Below are positions 1 through 8,159 of a stretch of 26,812 nt of DNA, one piece after another. Within the stretch, counting starts at the first letter, position 1. Every line of letters starts with the position of its first letter. The stretch lies in IMG/VR virus record IMGVR_UViG_3300009104_000106, positions 1 to 26,812 of that record. One strand, 5' to 3'. The notes under the pieces are model-generated. The model was given only the letters and a program-made list of their open reading frames with translations. It did not search any database and was not told where the DNA came from. The translations under genes were made by a program, and so were the position numbers. Source of the DNA: a virus.

Positions 1-788
1 GGTTCGACCAGGTCCGCGGCGTTTCTCCACTGGCTCCGGCGATCAAGACATTTATCGACGTTTACGAGGGCTTCGATTTCGCCCTGGCGAAAATGAAAGT
101 TTCGCAATTGTTCGGCCTCTGCTTTTATCGTGAAGCGGCCGAACCTGTAACGCTCCCCAGCGCAACCACCGACGACGACGTCCCCCTCGACCCGGCCGGT
201 AACGGTTACTCGGTCGACTTTGGCAAGGGTCCCGTCGCCCTGGATCTCGAGCCTGGCGATCGCGCCGAGTTCCTCGAACCCAAAACACCGCCGGCGGAGT
301 TCCAGAACTTCTCGACCGTAATGATCGGCGCCGCCCTGAAAAGTCTCGATATCCCGCTGTCCATGTACGACGAGGCGCACACCAACTATAGCGGCGCACG
401 GTCCGCCCTGATCCATTACCAGAGAAGCGTCAAACAAAAGAGCGACCAGCTCCGCGATCTCCTTAACAGAATCGTCGGGTGGCGGTTGCGAATGGCAATC
501 GCTGAAGGCGAGCTAATTGTCCCGCCCGAGGCCGCGATCCGGTTCGACTGGATCCCGGCGGGCGTCCCCTGGTTCGATCCTACGAAGGAAATCGCCGGCG
601 ACGTCGCGGCAATCAATGCCGGCCTGACAACTCGCTCCCAGGTAATCAAGGAACGCCACGGCCGCGACTTCCGCGAAGTGATCGACCAGCTCAGGGCTGA
701 GCAGGAATACATTAACGACGCCGGCCTGGTCTTGAATCAGACGCAACTCGAAACAGTCGAACCAGAAACCGAGGACCCTGAAGAATGA
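1..788 (+). CDS. Phage portal protein, lambda family, C-terminal part
   Basis: The protein forms the dodecameric ring at the capsid vertex through which DNA is packaged and ejected. The open frame has codons starting at base 3 and runs in from the left edge without a start, so the N-terminus is missing. Visible residues begin with FDQVRGVSPLAPAIK, the conserved portal segment RGVSxLAPxI, well upstream of the first ATG at 93. Near the C-terminus a W-I-P...P-W-F-D-P-x-K-E segment, then a GLTTRSQVIKERHGRDF segment, matches the usual end of lambda gpB-like portals. The stop overlaps the ATG of the next gene (ATGA), indicating translational coupling. Terminase and the portal N-terminus should lie to the left. 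Confidence 0.9.
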   Translation, partial: FDQVRGVSPLAPAIKTFIDVYEGFDFALAKMKVSQLFGLCFYREAAEPVTLPSATTDDDVPLDPAGNGYSVDFGKGPVALDLEPGDRAEFLEPKTPPAEFQNFSTVMIGAALKSLDIPLSMYDEAHTNYSGARSALIHYQRSVKQKSDQLRDLLNRIVGWRLRMAIAEGELIVPPEAAIRFDWIPAGVPWFDPTKEIAGDVAAINAGLTTRSQVIKERHGRDFREVIDQLRAEQEYINDAGLVLNQTQLETVEPETEDPEE

Positions 789-1963
789 CACAAAAAACCA
801 TTCCCGCGAACGCTTGTTATTTTAATGCCGGCGAGGTCGCGCTAGAGCTTGACGGCGATCCGCTTTCCACCCGCGTATCCCTGCTCGCGCGATCCGCCCA
901 GCCCATTGATCACTGGCACTGGGGCCGGGTCGTCCACGACCTCGCCGGCGTTCAGATCACCAAGCCGAAACTGCCGATCGACTACGCTCACAACGCGGAC
1001 GAGGTGATCGGGTTTCTCGATACGATCGAGGTCGACGAGATGGGACTAAGGACCGACGGGCAACTGGTCGTTTTCAATGACGACGACCGGGCGGCCGAGG
1101 TTGCCTACAAGAGCGCCCAGGGCGTCCCCTACGAGGCTTCGATCAATTTCGGGGGCGACGGTATCAAACTCCAGCAAGTCGACACCGGGGAAACGACAGA
1201 AGTCAACGGCTACGAGTTCGAGGGGCCAGGCGTCGTCGTTCGCTCCTGGCCGCTCCGCGGCGTTGCAATCGTCCCCTATGGGGCCGACCAGAATACGGAA
1301 ACGAACACATTTAACAACGGCGGCGAAATTGCTGTCGAGTTCTTAGATAGAAAGGGTAACGAAATGGCAGCTCGCAAACGAAAGAAACCGGCCGCCGATC
1401 AACTTGAATCGGCAACCATCGAGGCACCGATCGAGGACCAGGTCGTCGAGGATCAAATCGCCGAGGATCAAATCGAGGACCAGGACGCCGACCAGGTCGA
1501 CGTCGACGGCTCCGCCGAGGCAGTCGAGGAAATCGTCGCCGAGACAGAAGCGGCCAAGGACGATAAAAAAGACGAGAAAGACGAGAAGGGCGAGAAACCC
1601 GCCGACGAACCCGAACTTAAACCCAAGTTTACCCAGGCCGAGGGCGAACGGTTCGTCTCCGAGTTCGGCGAGATCGGCGCCACCTGGTTCGTCGAGGGGA
1701 TCACGTTCGAGCAGGCACAAGAGCGGCAACTTTCCCAGCTCAAGGAAACGCTCGAGAAACTGAAAGAGGAAAACGCCGAGCTACGTCAACGCGTCGGCGC
1801 TGCCGAGTTTGGCGAGAGCGAGGGCGTCGAGTTCTCGAACGCTCCGGCCGACCTGGGCAACAACGCCGCGATTTTTGAATCGCACTCTAAACACTTACCC
1901 CGCGCCGCCGCCGCGTTCGCGACTCGTTTCGAAGTCGACCGCAACGGCAACGGCCGCGCCTAA
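785..1963 (+). CDS. Prohead protease fused to capsid scaffold
   Basis: This 392-residue protein should process the capsid and guide its assembly. Residues 1-190 look like a serine-type prohead protease: PIDYAHN with His69 and YEASINF with Ser119 are in the right order and spacing for the catalytic pair. Residues 195-300 are a very acidic, low-complexity stretch of Glu, Asp, Ile and Val followed by a Lys/Glu-rich run, and residues 310-345 are a predicted coiled coil (QLSQLKETLEKLKEENAEL), as in scaffolds. It sits between portal and capsid, the standard location. A methionine at residue 194 with its own ribosome site suggests the scaffold is also made alone (see the separate entry). The protease class is from motif and position only. 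Confidence 0.82.
   Translation: MTQKTIPANACYFNAGEVALELDGDPLSTRVSLLARSAQPIDHWHWGRVVHDLAGVQITKPKLPIDYAHNADEVIGFLDTIEVDEMGLRTDGQLVVFNDDDRAAEVAYKSAQGVPYEASINFGGDGIKLQQVDTGETTEVNGYEFEGPGVVVRSWPLRGVAIVPYGADQNTETNTFNNGGEIAVEFLDRKGNEMAARKRKKPAADQLESATIEAPIEDQVVEDQIAEDQIEDQDADQVDVDGSAEAVEEIVAETEAAKDDKKDEKDEKGEKPADEPELKPKFTQAEGERFVSEFGEIGATWFVEGITFEQAQERQLSQLKETLEKLKEENAELRQRVGAAEFGESEGVEFSNAPADLGNNAAIFESHSKHLPRAAAAFATRFEVDRNGNGRA
1351..1366 (+). promoter_or_regulatory. Internal ribosome site and ATG for a separate scaffold protein
   Basis: AAAGGG at 1351-1356 lies 7 nt before an in-frame ATG at 1364-1366, residue Met194 of the protease-scaffold. The next residues are AARKRKK and then the acidic scaffold. 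The start falls at the join between the protease domain and the scaffold domain. Lambda C/Nu3 and Mu I/Z use the same nested arrangement to make excess scaffold. Use of the start is inference. Confidence 0.5.
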
Positions 1964-2013
1964 CTTCTACAACTGGACCCATTTTTCCCACCGAATAGAG
2001 AGGACCCTAAACA

Positions 2014-2937
2014 ATGGCAGACGCATATATGAGCAGTTCCGACGTAGTGAAATTTAACGACGCTGATCTCGATATCGGTATCGTCTCGGACGTTCTGAAC
2101 GACGCGCCGGTTCTGGCCGCGCTCGCCGCTCGATCAATCCCCGGCTATACCTACAAATACCTAAAGAAAACCGCCAATCCGGCAACGGGCTTCAGATCCG
2201 AAAACGACGGTCGCGAAAATACCAAGGGGACATTTGCGAACGTGACGGTTACTTGCGCGATTCTCGACGCCAGTTTCCAGGTTGACGTCGCAACGGCCGA
2301 GGCCGACGAGCGAGGACCCTCCGCAATGCTCGCCCAACAAGCGGTTGATCATTTACAGTCGGCTATGTTCCACGCCGAGAGCGAGATCATCACGGGCGCC
2401 GGTTCTGGCGGCTTCGACGGCTGGGCCGATCAAACCGTCGGACATATCGGCGGAGCGATGAACGTAAATGCGGGAGGCACCACCAGTTCAACCGGTAGCA
2501 GCGTCTACCTCGTTCGCTCTGGGTTGTCAGATTGTCACGTCGTTTGGGGTTCCAGCGGCCAGATCGCTATCGGCGAGACGAGCGTAATCAAGGCCGCCGG
2601 CAGCGCGACCGGGAGTTTCCCGGCGTACTATACCGGCGTCTCCGCCTGGCTCGGTTTACAAATCGGATCCGCTTACTCGCTGGGTCGAATTTGTAACTTG
2701 ACCGAGGACAGCGGCAAGGGCCTTACCGACGACCTGATCAGCCAGGCTCTGGAGAAGTTCCCAAGCGGCCGCGGTCCGACTCACGTCGTAATGAATCGGC
2801 GAAGCATGGGCCAACTCCAGCGGTCCAGGACAGCCACGTCGCCGACCGGGGCGCCAGCAAATTACCCCGAGTCCGTTCACGGCGTGCCGATTATCGTCAC
2901 GGATGCGATCAGTTCCACTGAGGCGCTCTTATCATAA
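2014..2937 (+). CDS. Major capsid protein
   Basis: The predicted product of 307 residues is the shell subunit of the head. The ATG at 2014 follows an AGAGAGGA ribosome site. Support is mainly its position right after the protease-scaffold and before connector genes, its length, and its composition: a helical N-terminus (DVLNDAPVLAALAARSIPG), a long mixed alpha/beta middle, and a C-terminal segment (HVVMNRRSMGQLQRSR, then VHGVPIIVTDAI) that resembles the P-domain end of HK97-fold capsids, where a measured value is followed by G-V-P-I-x-x-t-D. I see no N-terminal delta domain, which fits use of a separate scaffold. The stop TAA overlaps the next ATG (TAATG). Confidence 0.85.
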   Translation: MADAYMSSSDVVKFNDADLDIGIVSDVLNDAPVLAALAARSIPGYTYKYLKKTANPATGFRSENDGRENTKGTFANVTVTCAILDASFQVDVATAEADERGPSAMLAQQAVDHLQSAMFHAESEIITGAGSGGFDGWADQTVGHIGGAMNVNAGGTTSSTGSSVYLVRSGLSDCHVVWGSSGQIAIGETSVIKAAGSATGSFPAYYTGVSAWLGLQIGSAYSLGRICNLTEDSGKGLTDDLISQALEKFPSGRGPTHVVMNRRSMGQLQRSRTATSPTGAPANYPESVHGVPIIVTDAISSTEALLS

Positions 2938-3308
2938 TGGCAGCAATCCAGGAACATATCGCGAACAGTTTCGCAACGGTCAAGAGGGAGGTCGGCGTCA
3001 GTGTGACCTACACGCGCGGAGATCGCGCGGTCGCACTTGTCGCCGTCCCCTCGACGACCGAGTTCGAGGTCGAGACGGGCGACATTATCGAAACCGCTCA
3101 GAGCCGGGACTTTTCAATCCTGGCGAGCGACCTGGTCCTCGGCGGGTTCGCGACACTTCCAGAGAGGGGCGACACAATCCGCGAAACGATCGACGGCGTC
3201 GAGCAAACTCACGATGTGAGAGCGCCGGCCGGGTCGGTCCACTTTCGTTACCTCGACCCTTACCGGAAGGTTCTCAAGATTCACACCACGCAAACAACCA
3301 GCAACTAG
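2937..3308 (+). CDS. Head-tail connector (head completion) protein
   Basis: This 123-residue beta-rich protein starts on the last base of the capsid stop codon. The segment SRDFSILASDL...LPERGDTI, followed by a short strand and a C-terminal YRKVLKIHTTQ, resembles small phage joining proteins in which a P-x-x-GD-x-I loop precedes a strand carrying the variable end. Such proteins close the head and present a platform for the tail. The position directly after the capsid gene supports this. It could equally be called a stopper or adaptor; I cannot separate these from sequence alone. Confidence 0.6.
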   Translation: MAAIQEHIANSFATVKREVGVSVTYTRGDRAVALVAVPSTTEFEVETGDIIETAQSRDFSILASDLVLGGFATLPERGDTIRETIDGVEQTHDVRAPAGSVHFRYLDPYRKVLKIHTTQTTSN

Positions 3309-3316
3309 GGGGCGAC

Positions 3317-3751
3317 ATGGCGGCGACAATCATCTCGATCTGTTCGGCCGTCGTGACTCACCTCAACGACAGCGCGACCCAGGCGACCTACGGCGAAACG
3401 TTCACCGCGGCGCGAGTGTTCTCGCCTCACTTTGACCGCGAGACGCTGGCCGGTTTATCGGTCGACGTCTTTCCCGCGGCCGACGAGAGCGAGGCGTTTT
3501 CCCGGTCCGGTGAGTTGCACACGTTCCGCGTTGGCGTCGTTATCAGGAAACCAATAGACCCCGATTCAACCAGCGCCGGCGACTCCGCGATCGAGCTGGT
3601 CGACCAGATCAAGGACTCGCTGAAGTTCGTCAACATGAGCGGCGCGGGTTATATCTCATTAACAAACGATCCGACGTTCTCGCTCGAGTTTCTCGAATCA
3701 AGGCGGGAGTTTCTGAGCGTGATTTTCGTCACCTATAAGAAGGGCAGGTAA
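3317..3751 (+). CDS. Putative tail terminator or neck protein
   Basis: The reading frame is open further upstream (to 2903) but that part lies inside two other genes; I place the start at ATG 3317 because the product then begins MAATIISICSAVVTHLND and GGGGGC precedes the ATG 8 nt after the last stop. The 144-residue product has a helical N-terminus, a VFSPHFDRETLAGLSVDVFP segment, and a C-terminal pair of strands. This matches the layout of tail terminator proteins (lambda gpU-like), where a helix is followed by x-V-x-V-x-P and a strand-rich end. The location between connector and tail tube agrees. The function is inferred. Confidence 0.55.
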   Translation: MAATIISICSAVVTHLNDSATQATYGETFTAARVFSPHFDRETLAGLSVDVFPAADESEAFSRSGELHTFRVGVVIRKPIDPDSTSAGDSAIELVDQIKDSLKFVNMSGAGYISLTNDPTFSLEFLESRREFLSVIFVTYKKGR

Positions 3752-3755
3752 AAAA

Positions 3756-4235
3756 ATGGCTTTCGACTCTAGCGTAAAATTCGGGCATGATTGCAAGATT
3801 TACAATAACACCGGGACGCACGCGTCGCCGACCTGGAACGAACTAAACATCGTTAAAGACGTGACGCTTAACATGAGCCAGAACGAGAGCGATATCACAA
3901 GCCGGGCCGGCAAGGGTTACGTGATGACCGCCGGGACGCTGATCGACGCCTCGATCGATTTCTCGGTAACCTGGGACCCAAGCGACGCGGCCGACTTCAC
4001 ACAGCTCCAGAACGCGTTTTTTAATCGGAAGCCGGTCGAGCTTCTCATCATGGACGGCGATCGCACGACCACCGGGAGCGAGGGCCTGAACGCGTTTTTC
4101 GTTGTGACTAACTTCACGCGGAACGAGGCAATCGCCGACGCGGTAAGCGCTGACCTCACTTGTAAGATTACCAAGAACCCGCGAGAGGGCGGCGCCGAGA
4201 TTACGGACGTTCCCGCCTGGTCGGTTACTAGCTAG
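3756..4235 (+). CDS. Major tail tube protein
   Basis: The product of 159 residues is mostly beta strand. It begins MAFDSSVKFGHDCKIY and contains NIVKDVTLNMSQNESDITSRAG, the first strands and loop commonly seen in siphophage tail tube proteins, then FSVTWDPSD and FNRKPVELLIMDG. The order tube, chaperone, tape measure in the following 3.5 kb is the classic arrangement, so context is strong. In this group the tube subunit stacks as hexamers around the tape measure. The ATG follows the previous stop after only 4 bp, in an A-rich stretch, so its ribosome site (AAGGGCAGG) lies inside the upstream gene. Confidence 0.8.
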   Translation: MAFDSSVKFGHDCKIYNNTGTHASPTWNELNIVKDVTLNMSQNESDITSRAGKGYVMTAGTLIDASIDFSVTWDPSDAADFTQLQNAFFNRKPVELLIMDGDRTTTGSEGLNAFFVVTNFTRNEAIADAVSADLTCKITKNPREGGAEITDVPAWSVTS

Positions 4236-4260
4236 AACGTTTTTTTAGGAGTGGGAAAAC

Positions 4261-4740
4261 GTGAAAAACTTCACTGACGCAAACGGGCGAGACTGGTCGA
4301 TCTCGATCACCATTGCCCAGGTTAAAAAACTTCGTGACAAGTGCGACGTTGACCTGGTCGCCGACAACCTCGGCGAAACACTGACCCAGATCGGGAACGA
4401 CCCGGTCGCCCTTTGTGATTGTATTTATACGCTTTGCGAGGATCAGATCGAGAAAGCGGGCCTCTCCCCGGAACAGTTCGGCGAGGCCCTGGCCGGCGAC
4501 TCGATCGACGACGCGACCGACGCGTTCCTCGACGCACTGGTCGAGTTCACGCCCAAAAAAAAACGGGCGATCCTGAGAGGGGTCCTGACGAAACTATACG
4601 AGGCGGAGGATCGAGCGATCTCGGCGGCGATGACATACCTCGAGAGCGACGAATTCGAGAGCGATCTGAAGAACGCTCTCACGTTTGGGGAGAAATCTAC
4701 AAACTCGCCGGCGTTGTCGGCGTCGACCCCGGACCCTTAA
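4261..4740 (+). CDS. Tail assembly chaperone, upstream frame (gpG-like)
   Basis: A GTG start at 4261 is preceded by AGGAGTGGGAAAAC. The 159-residue product begins MKNFTDANGRDWSI and is mostly helical and acidic, as expected for the first half of a tail assembly chaperone that coats the tape measure protein before tube polymerisation. Coding quality stays good up to about 4690 (LKNALTFGE) and then becomes a poor Ser/Thr/Pro tail before the stop at 4738-4740. The conserved second domain continues in the -1 frame from about 4680. I therefore take this gene to have two products, the short form ending at 4740 and a frameshifted form ending at 4979. Confidence 0.75.
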   Translation: MKNFTDANGRDWSISITIAQVKKLRDKCDVDLVADNLGETLTQIGNDPVALCDCIYTLCEDQIEKAGLSPEQFGEALAGDSIDDATDAFLDALVEFTPKKKRAILRGVLTKLYEAEDRAISAAMTYLESDEFESDLKNALTFGEKSTNSPALSASTPDP

Positions 4741-4979
4741 CGCTGCGAGAGCTGGCGCATATGTACGAGGGGCGGCAATTTGATAACTGGAACCATACGG
4801 CGGCGCAAATGGCAATCCTGGCAAACATCAACCGAGGCAAACGGTCGCGAGCTTACGAGGTCGCCGACTTTCACCCAATGATGGACCGCCGTTCTGGCTT
4901 ACGTTTGGGCAAGGGTACGATCAGCGCCTTGAAAATGTTCGTCCCGAAAGAGAACGGGGGGGCGAGCGATGGCGAATAA
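4689..4979 (+). CDS. Tail assembly chaperone, frameshifted C-terminal domain (GT-like)
   Basis: The -1 frame from about 4680 reads VWGEIYKLAGVVGVDP, then LTLRELAHMYEGRQFDNW. This is the typical second chaperone domain (W-x-x-I-x-x-LAG-x-x-G, then T-L-R-E-L). No start codon or ribosome site lies at its front, and the upstream part of this frame is Arg-rich shadow, so the domain must be reached by frameshift from the gene beginning at 4261. The exact slip site is unsure: 4684-4690 (TTTGGGG in ACG TTT GGG GAG) is where both frames change quality, while A9 at 4555-4563 is the best formal slippery run. The stop TAA at 4977 overlaps the next gene. Confidence 0.65.
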   Translation, partial: GEIYKLAGVVGVDPGPLTLRELAHMYEGRQFDNWNHTAAQMAILANINRGKRSRAYEVADFHPMMDRRSGLRLGKGTISALKMFVPKENGGASDGE

Positions 4980-5487
4980 CTTCGTGACGATGGCGCTCAA
5001 GGGGATCGAGTTCAAACCGTCGAACGTCCTGTCGCCGGCGGACAAGGAACTCCGGCGTCGACTGTTCAAGCTGGGCGCGTTCGTCAGGCGTTCGGCCAGG
5101 CAGTCGATCAGAAAGAGCAAGAAAGCCGTCGCCGATCCAGGGAAACCGCCCAAGAGCAAATCGGGCCACCTGAAAAACCTAATCGTTTACGACGTCGAAC
5201 TCGACGATCGAAACGTCGTAATAGGTCCTCGCGTCGCCCGGTCCAAGATTGCGAATTTTATCGAGTACGGGGGCGAGCAGGAGATCGAGGTCTGGCCCTG
5301 GTGGCAGGCGGCCGATTTTAAAGAACGCCAGAAAATCAAACGGGAGATTAAAGCTAAGGGTCGCCGACTTCACGATCCATCGAACAAGGTCAAGATCACC
5401 GTGAAATATGAACCCCGGCCATTTATGCGGCCAGCGTTCGAGAAAGAGATCCGGGCGAATCCCGATCTCTGGGGAGATTTAATCTGA
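4969..5487 (+). CDS. HK97-gp10-like tail completion or neck protein
   Basis: The 172-residue product is basic and shows the usual order of HK97 gp10-like proteins: an N-terminal helix (LRRRLFKLGAFVRRSARQSI), then PGKPPKSKSGHLKNLIVYDV, where the conserved P-P-x-x-x-S-G-x-L-K-x-x-I is visible, then FIEYGG, and a C-terminal RPFMRPAFEKE (conserved R-P-F-x-x-P-A). These proteins sit at the head-tail interface. In most siphophages this gene lies before the tail tube; here it lies after the chaperone. The start overlaps the end of the frameshifted chaperone by 11 bp. Confidence 0.75.
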   Translation: MANNFVTMALKGIEFKPSNVLSPADKELRRRLFKLGAFVRRSARQSIRKSKKAVADPGKPPKSKSGHLKNLIVYDVELDDRNVVIGPRVARSKIANFIEYGGEQEIEVWPWWQAADFKERQKIKREIKAKGRRLHDPSNKVKITVKYEPRPFMRPAFEKEIRANPDLWGDLI

Positions 5488-7241
5488 TGGCAGCCAGTGG
5501 AGGAATCAGGGCCGGTAAGGCTTTCGTAGAGTTGGGCGTTAAGACGGCCGCCCTCGAGAAGGGACTACGGTCGGCCGGGAAAAAATTAAACGCCTTTGGC
5601 GGATCAATCCGAAACATGGGCGCCAAGATCGCCGGCCTGGGCGTCGGGATGGCCGCACCATTCGCGGCCGCGACCAAAATTTTCATGTCGATGGGCGACG
5701 CCCTGGACAAGATGAGCGCCCGAGTCGGCGCGAGTGTTCCCTTTCTCTCGAAACTCTCGCACGCCGCCGCAATCGGCGGGACTGATCTCAAGGCAATGGA
5801 GACCGGCATACGTCGGATGCAGAGGACAGCAATGGACGCAACGCGCGGACTCAGTACGGCGACGGAGGTTTTCGGTCAACTCGGGATAAGCGTCAAGGAT
5901 TCGAACGGGGAACTTAAGTCGACTGAAGTCCTTTTTATGGAGGCCGCTCGAGCGTTATCACAAATCGAAAACAACACCAAGAAAGCAGCACTCGCGACAA
6001 TGCTGTTCGGCCGGGCCGGGACTAGCTTATTACCGATGCTTGAAAACGGCGAGGCGGGTTTACTGGCGGTTATGCAGCAAGCCGAGGACCTGGGCCTGGT
6101 GATGAGCGAAGAAGACGCCGCGGCGGCCGCCCAGCTCACCGACGCGTTCCATAACTTATGGTCGTCCGTGAAAATGGGAGTTTTCCGAATCGGTTCCGCC
6201 CTCGCGCCGACGCTCCAGAGAGTCGCCGAGCGGCTGGTCGAGGTTTCTTCCCAGGTCGGCGAGTTCCTCAACAAGAACCGCGAGTTGATCCGAACGGCTT
6301 TCATGGTGACGCTCGGAGTGATCGCGTTCGGCGCTACTTTGGTAGGCCTGGGCGTCGGGATCCAGGTCGCCGGCTTCGCCCTTACTGGGTTAGCAACCGG
6401 GATAGGCGTCGTGATGGCTGTCCTCTCTGCTGTCCTGTCACCTATTGCCCTGGTGACCGCGGCAATCGTAGGCGCGGGGGCGGCGTTCCTGAAGTGGACC
6501 GAGACCGGGCAGCAGATGCAAAGCAAAGCAATGGGAATATTTTCAGGAATCAAGGACCATTCGCTCCTCATGTTCGGCGGGATTAAAGACGCCCTGGCGG
6601 GTGGCGAGTGGAAACTGGCCGCGAAAATCGCCTGGACCGGGATCAAGCAACCCTTTACCAGTGGTTGGAATTTTCTCAAGGACGGATTTTTCTCGGTTAA
6701 GTACCTGGTCACCCAGCTATGGGCGGACCTGTTCAACGGGATCGCTAAACGGGTGACCAATTTCGTCGGCTGGTTTACCAAGAAGTTTGGCCGGGTGATC
6801 AAGTTCTTTAACGCGGACTTCGACCTCGAACAGTGGGACAAAAAGACCGACGCCTGGGCCGAAAAGAAAAACGACGATCGATCGAAGTCGGCCGCCAGGG
6901 CTACGAACGAAAGATCCAAGAAGTTCAACCAGGCCACGCGAAAGATCCAGGACGAGGAAAGAGAAAACCGCCAGGAACTCGCCAGGCTTCGCGAGCAAGC
7001 GCGAGAGAAACGAGCGGCCAGGGAGGCCGAGGTCGAGGAAACAACACCCGAGCCGGTCGAGGTTCCCGACGCTCCCGAGCTACCGACCGGGGCCAAGGGG
7101 TTCGGGGCGTTCAGCGCCTCGGCCGTCGGTCGCATGAGTCAGCAAGTCGAGCAAAAGATCCAGGCCCAGCAACTCGAAACGCTTCGCACCATTGCAGAAA
7201 ACACCAGCGGCGAACCCGGCCAGGTTGTTTTCGGAGCATAA
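5487..7241 (+). CDS. Tape measure protein
   Basis: The tape measure fixes tail length and is threaded into the tube by the chaperones encoded upstream. Its 584 residues show long helical stretches, a Gly/Ala-rich N-terminus (GLRSAGKKLNAFGGSIRNMG), a motif typical of tape measures (FGRAGTSLLPMLENG, residues 173-187), and a strongly hydrophobic block near residues 268-335 with three membrane-like segments (VTLGVIAFGATLVGLGVG and following). The C-terminal 130 residues form a charged coiled coil (EERENRQELARLREQAREKR) and then a Pro/Glu-rich linker. At roughly 0.15 nm per residue this would give a tail near 90 nm, which is inference. TGATG overlap with the gene before it. Confidence 0.88.
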   Translation: MAASGGIRAGKAFVELGVKTAALEKGLRSAGKKLNAFGGSIRNMGAKIAGLGVGMAAPFAAATKIFMSMGDALDKMSARVGASVPFLSKLSHAAAIGGTDLKAMETGIRRMQRTAMDATRGLSTATEVFGQLGISVKDSNGELKSTEVLFMEAARALSQIENNTKKAALATMLFGRAGTSLLPMLENGEAGLLAVMQQAEDLGLVMSEEDAAAAAQLTDAFHNLWSSVKMGVFRIGSALAPTLQRVAERLVEVSSQVGEFLNKNRELIRTAFMVTLGVIAFGATLVGLGVGIQVAGFALTGLATGIGVVMAVLSAVLSPIALVTAAIVGAGAAFLKWTETGQQMQSKAMGIFSGIKDHSLLMFGGIKDALAGGEWKLAAKIAWTGIKQPFTSGWNFLKDGFFSVKYLVTQLWADLFNGIAKRVTNFVGWFTKKFGRVIKFFNADFDLEQWDKKTDAWAEKKNDDRSKSAARATNERSKKFNQATRKIQDEERENRQELARLREQAREKRAAREAEVEETTPEPVEVPDAPELPTGAKGFGAFSASAVGRMSQQVEQKIQAQQLETLRTIAENTSGEPGQVVFGA

Positions 7242-7253
7242 GGAACCCAAAAA

Positions 7254-8159
7254 ATGGCATTTGATCGCGGCGGTCTTGAAATGTGGGAACGCGTCGAGTC
7301 TCGAACCACCGACGAGGCGACCGACTCGGCGTCGATCACGTTTAACTACATCATTCGCGGGTCGACTGACGACATAGCAGTTAAAAAACACCTGATCACG
7401 AAAACAACTCTCAGTTATGACGGGATGAAACGCGAGAGCTGCAACATCAAACCACTGGGCCAGGATTGGTGGGAGGGAGAGGTTAAGTACACCTGGAAAG
7501 AAGCCGAGGACAAGGACGACAAAGGCTGGCCGCTCCCGAGCTACTCGTTCGACACAAAAGGCGGGACCTTCCACGTTAGCCACTCGATCAAGACGGTCAA
7601 GAGTTACTCGGCCACGGGCGACCCGGCTCCCCAGTTCGACGGCGGGATCGGCGTCACCAAGGACAAGATCGACGGCGTCGACGTGATAATTCCGAAGCTA
7701 TCTTTCCAAGAGACGCACCATTTCCCCCTGGATAAGGTCGACGGCGAGTTTCTCAAGGACCTCGCAAGAGCGACCGGGAAAGTTAACTCGGACACCTGGC
7801 GAACGTTCGCTCCCGGCGAGCTGTTGTTCCTGGGCGCCAGCGGAAGCAAAGGCGAGAGCGACGTCGCGGTGACTTACGGTTTCGAGGCAAGCGAGAATAA
7901 CAACGCCCTCACCGTCGGCGGGATCGCCAACATCGCCAAGAAGGGCCACGAGTACCTGTGGACCTATTACACCGACCAGTCAGACAGCTCGACCAATACG
8001 ACCGTTAATAAGTTACGCTCTGTTTACGTCGAGCAGGTCTACGAGTCGACGAGTTTCCGTACGTCTCTTGGGCTACCGGATCACGTCAGCAGATCGACGC
8101 GAAAGTCGATCATGCGTAAAGACCGCGCAATCGCCGGCGCCGCGGCCGAGGGGGCGTAA
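7254..8159 (+). CDS. Distal tail protein of unknown exact role
   Basis: The 301-residue product directly follows the tape measure, where distal tail or baseplate hub proteins are encoded. It is beta-rich, has no signal peptide, and contains TWKEAEDKDDKGWPLPSYSF and FSFDTKGGTFHVSHSI-like segments, then LSFQETHHFPLDKVDGEF. This style of protein recurs, to my recollection, in planctomycete prophages at the same position. A role in forming the tail tip is inferred from the position alone. The ATG at 7254 has AAGGAACCC 5-13 nt before it. The gene ends TAA at 8157-8159 and the next ATG follows at once. Confidence 0.55.
   Translation: MAFDRGGLEMWERVESRTTDEATDSASITFNYIIRGSTDDIAVKKHLITKTTLSYDGMKRESCNIKPLGQDWWEGEVKYTWKEAEDKDDKGWPLPSYSFDTKGGTFHVSHSIKTVKSYSATGDPAPQFDGGIGVTKDKIDGVDVIIPKLSFQETHHFPLDKVDGEFLKDLARATGKVNSDTWRTFAPGELLFLGASGSKGESDVAVTYGFEASENNNALTVGGIANIAKKGHEYLWTYYTDQSDSSTNTTVNKLRSVYVEQVYESTSFRTSLGLPDHVSRSTRKSIMRKDRAIAGAAAEGA

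Noticed and set aside
2903-3316. Upstream extension of the gene at 3317
   Set aside because: Arg/Gly-rich shadow of the connector gene at 2937; the ATG at 3317 gives a sensible product.
4419-4679. Early part of the -1 frame of the tail chaperone
   Set aside because: Arg-rich sequence without domain character while the other frame is clearly coding; only the part after about 4680 is used.
5876-7135. 419-codon minus-strand open frame
   Set aside because: Antisense of the tape measure gene; composition is Ser/Pro/Ala-rich without domain pattern.
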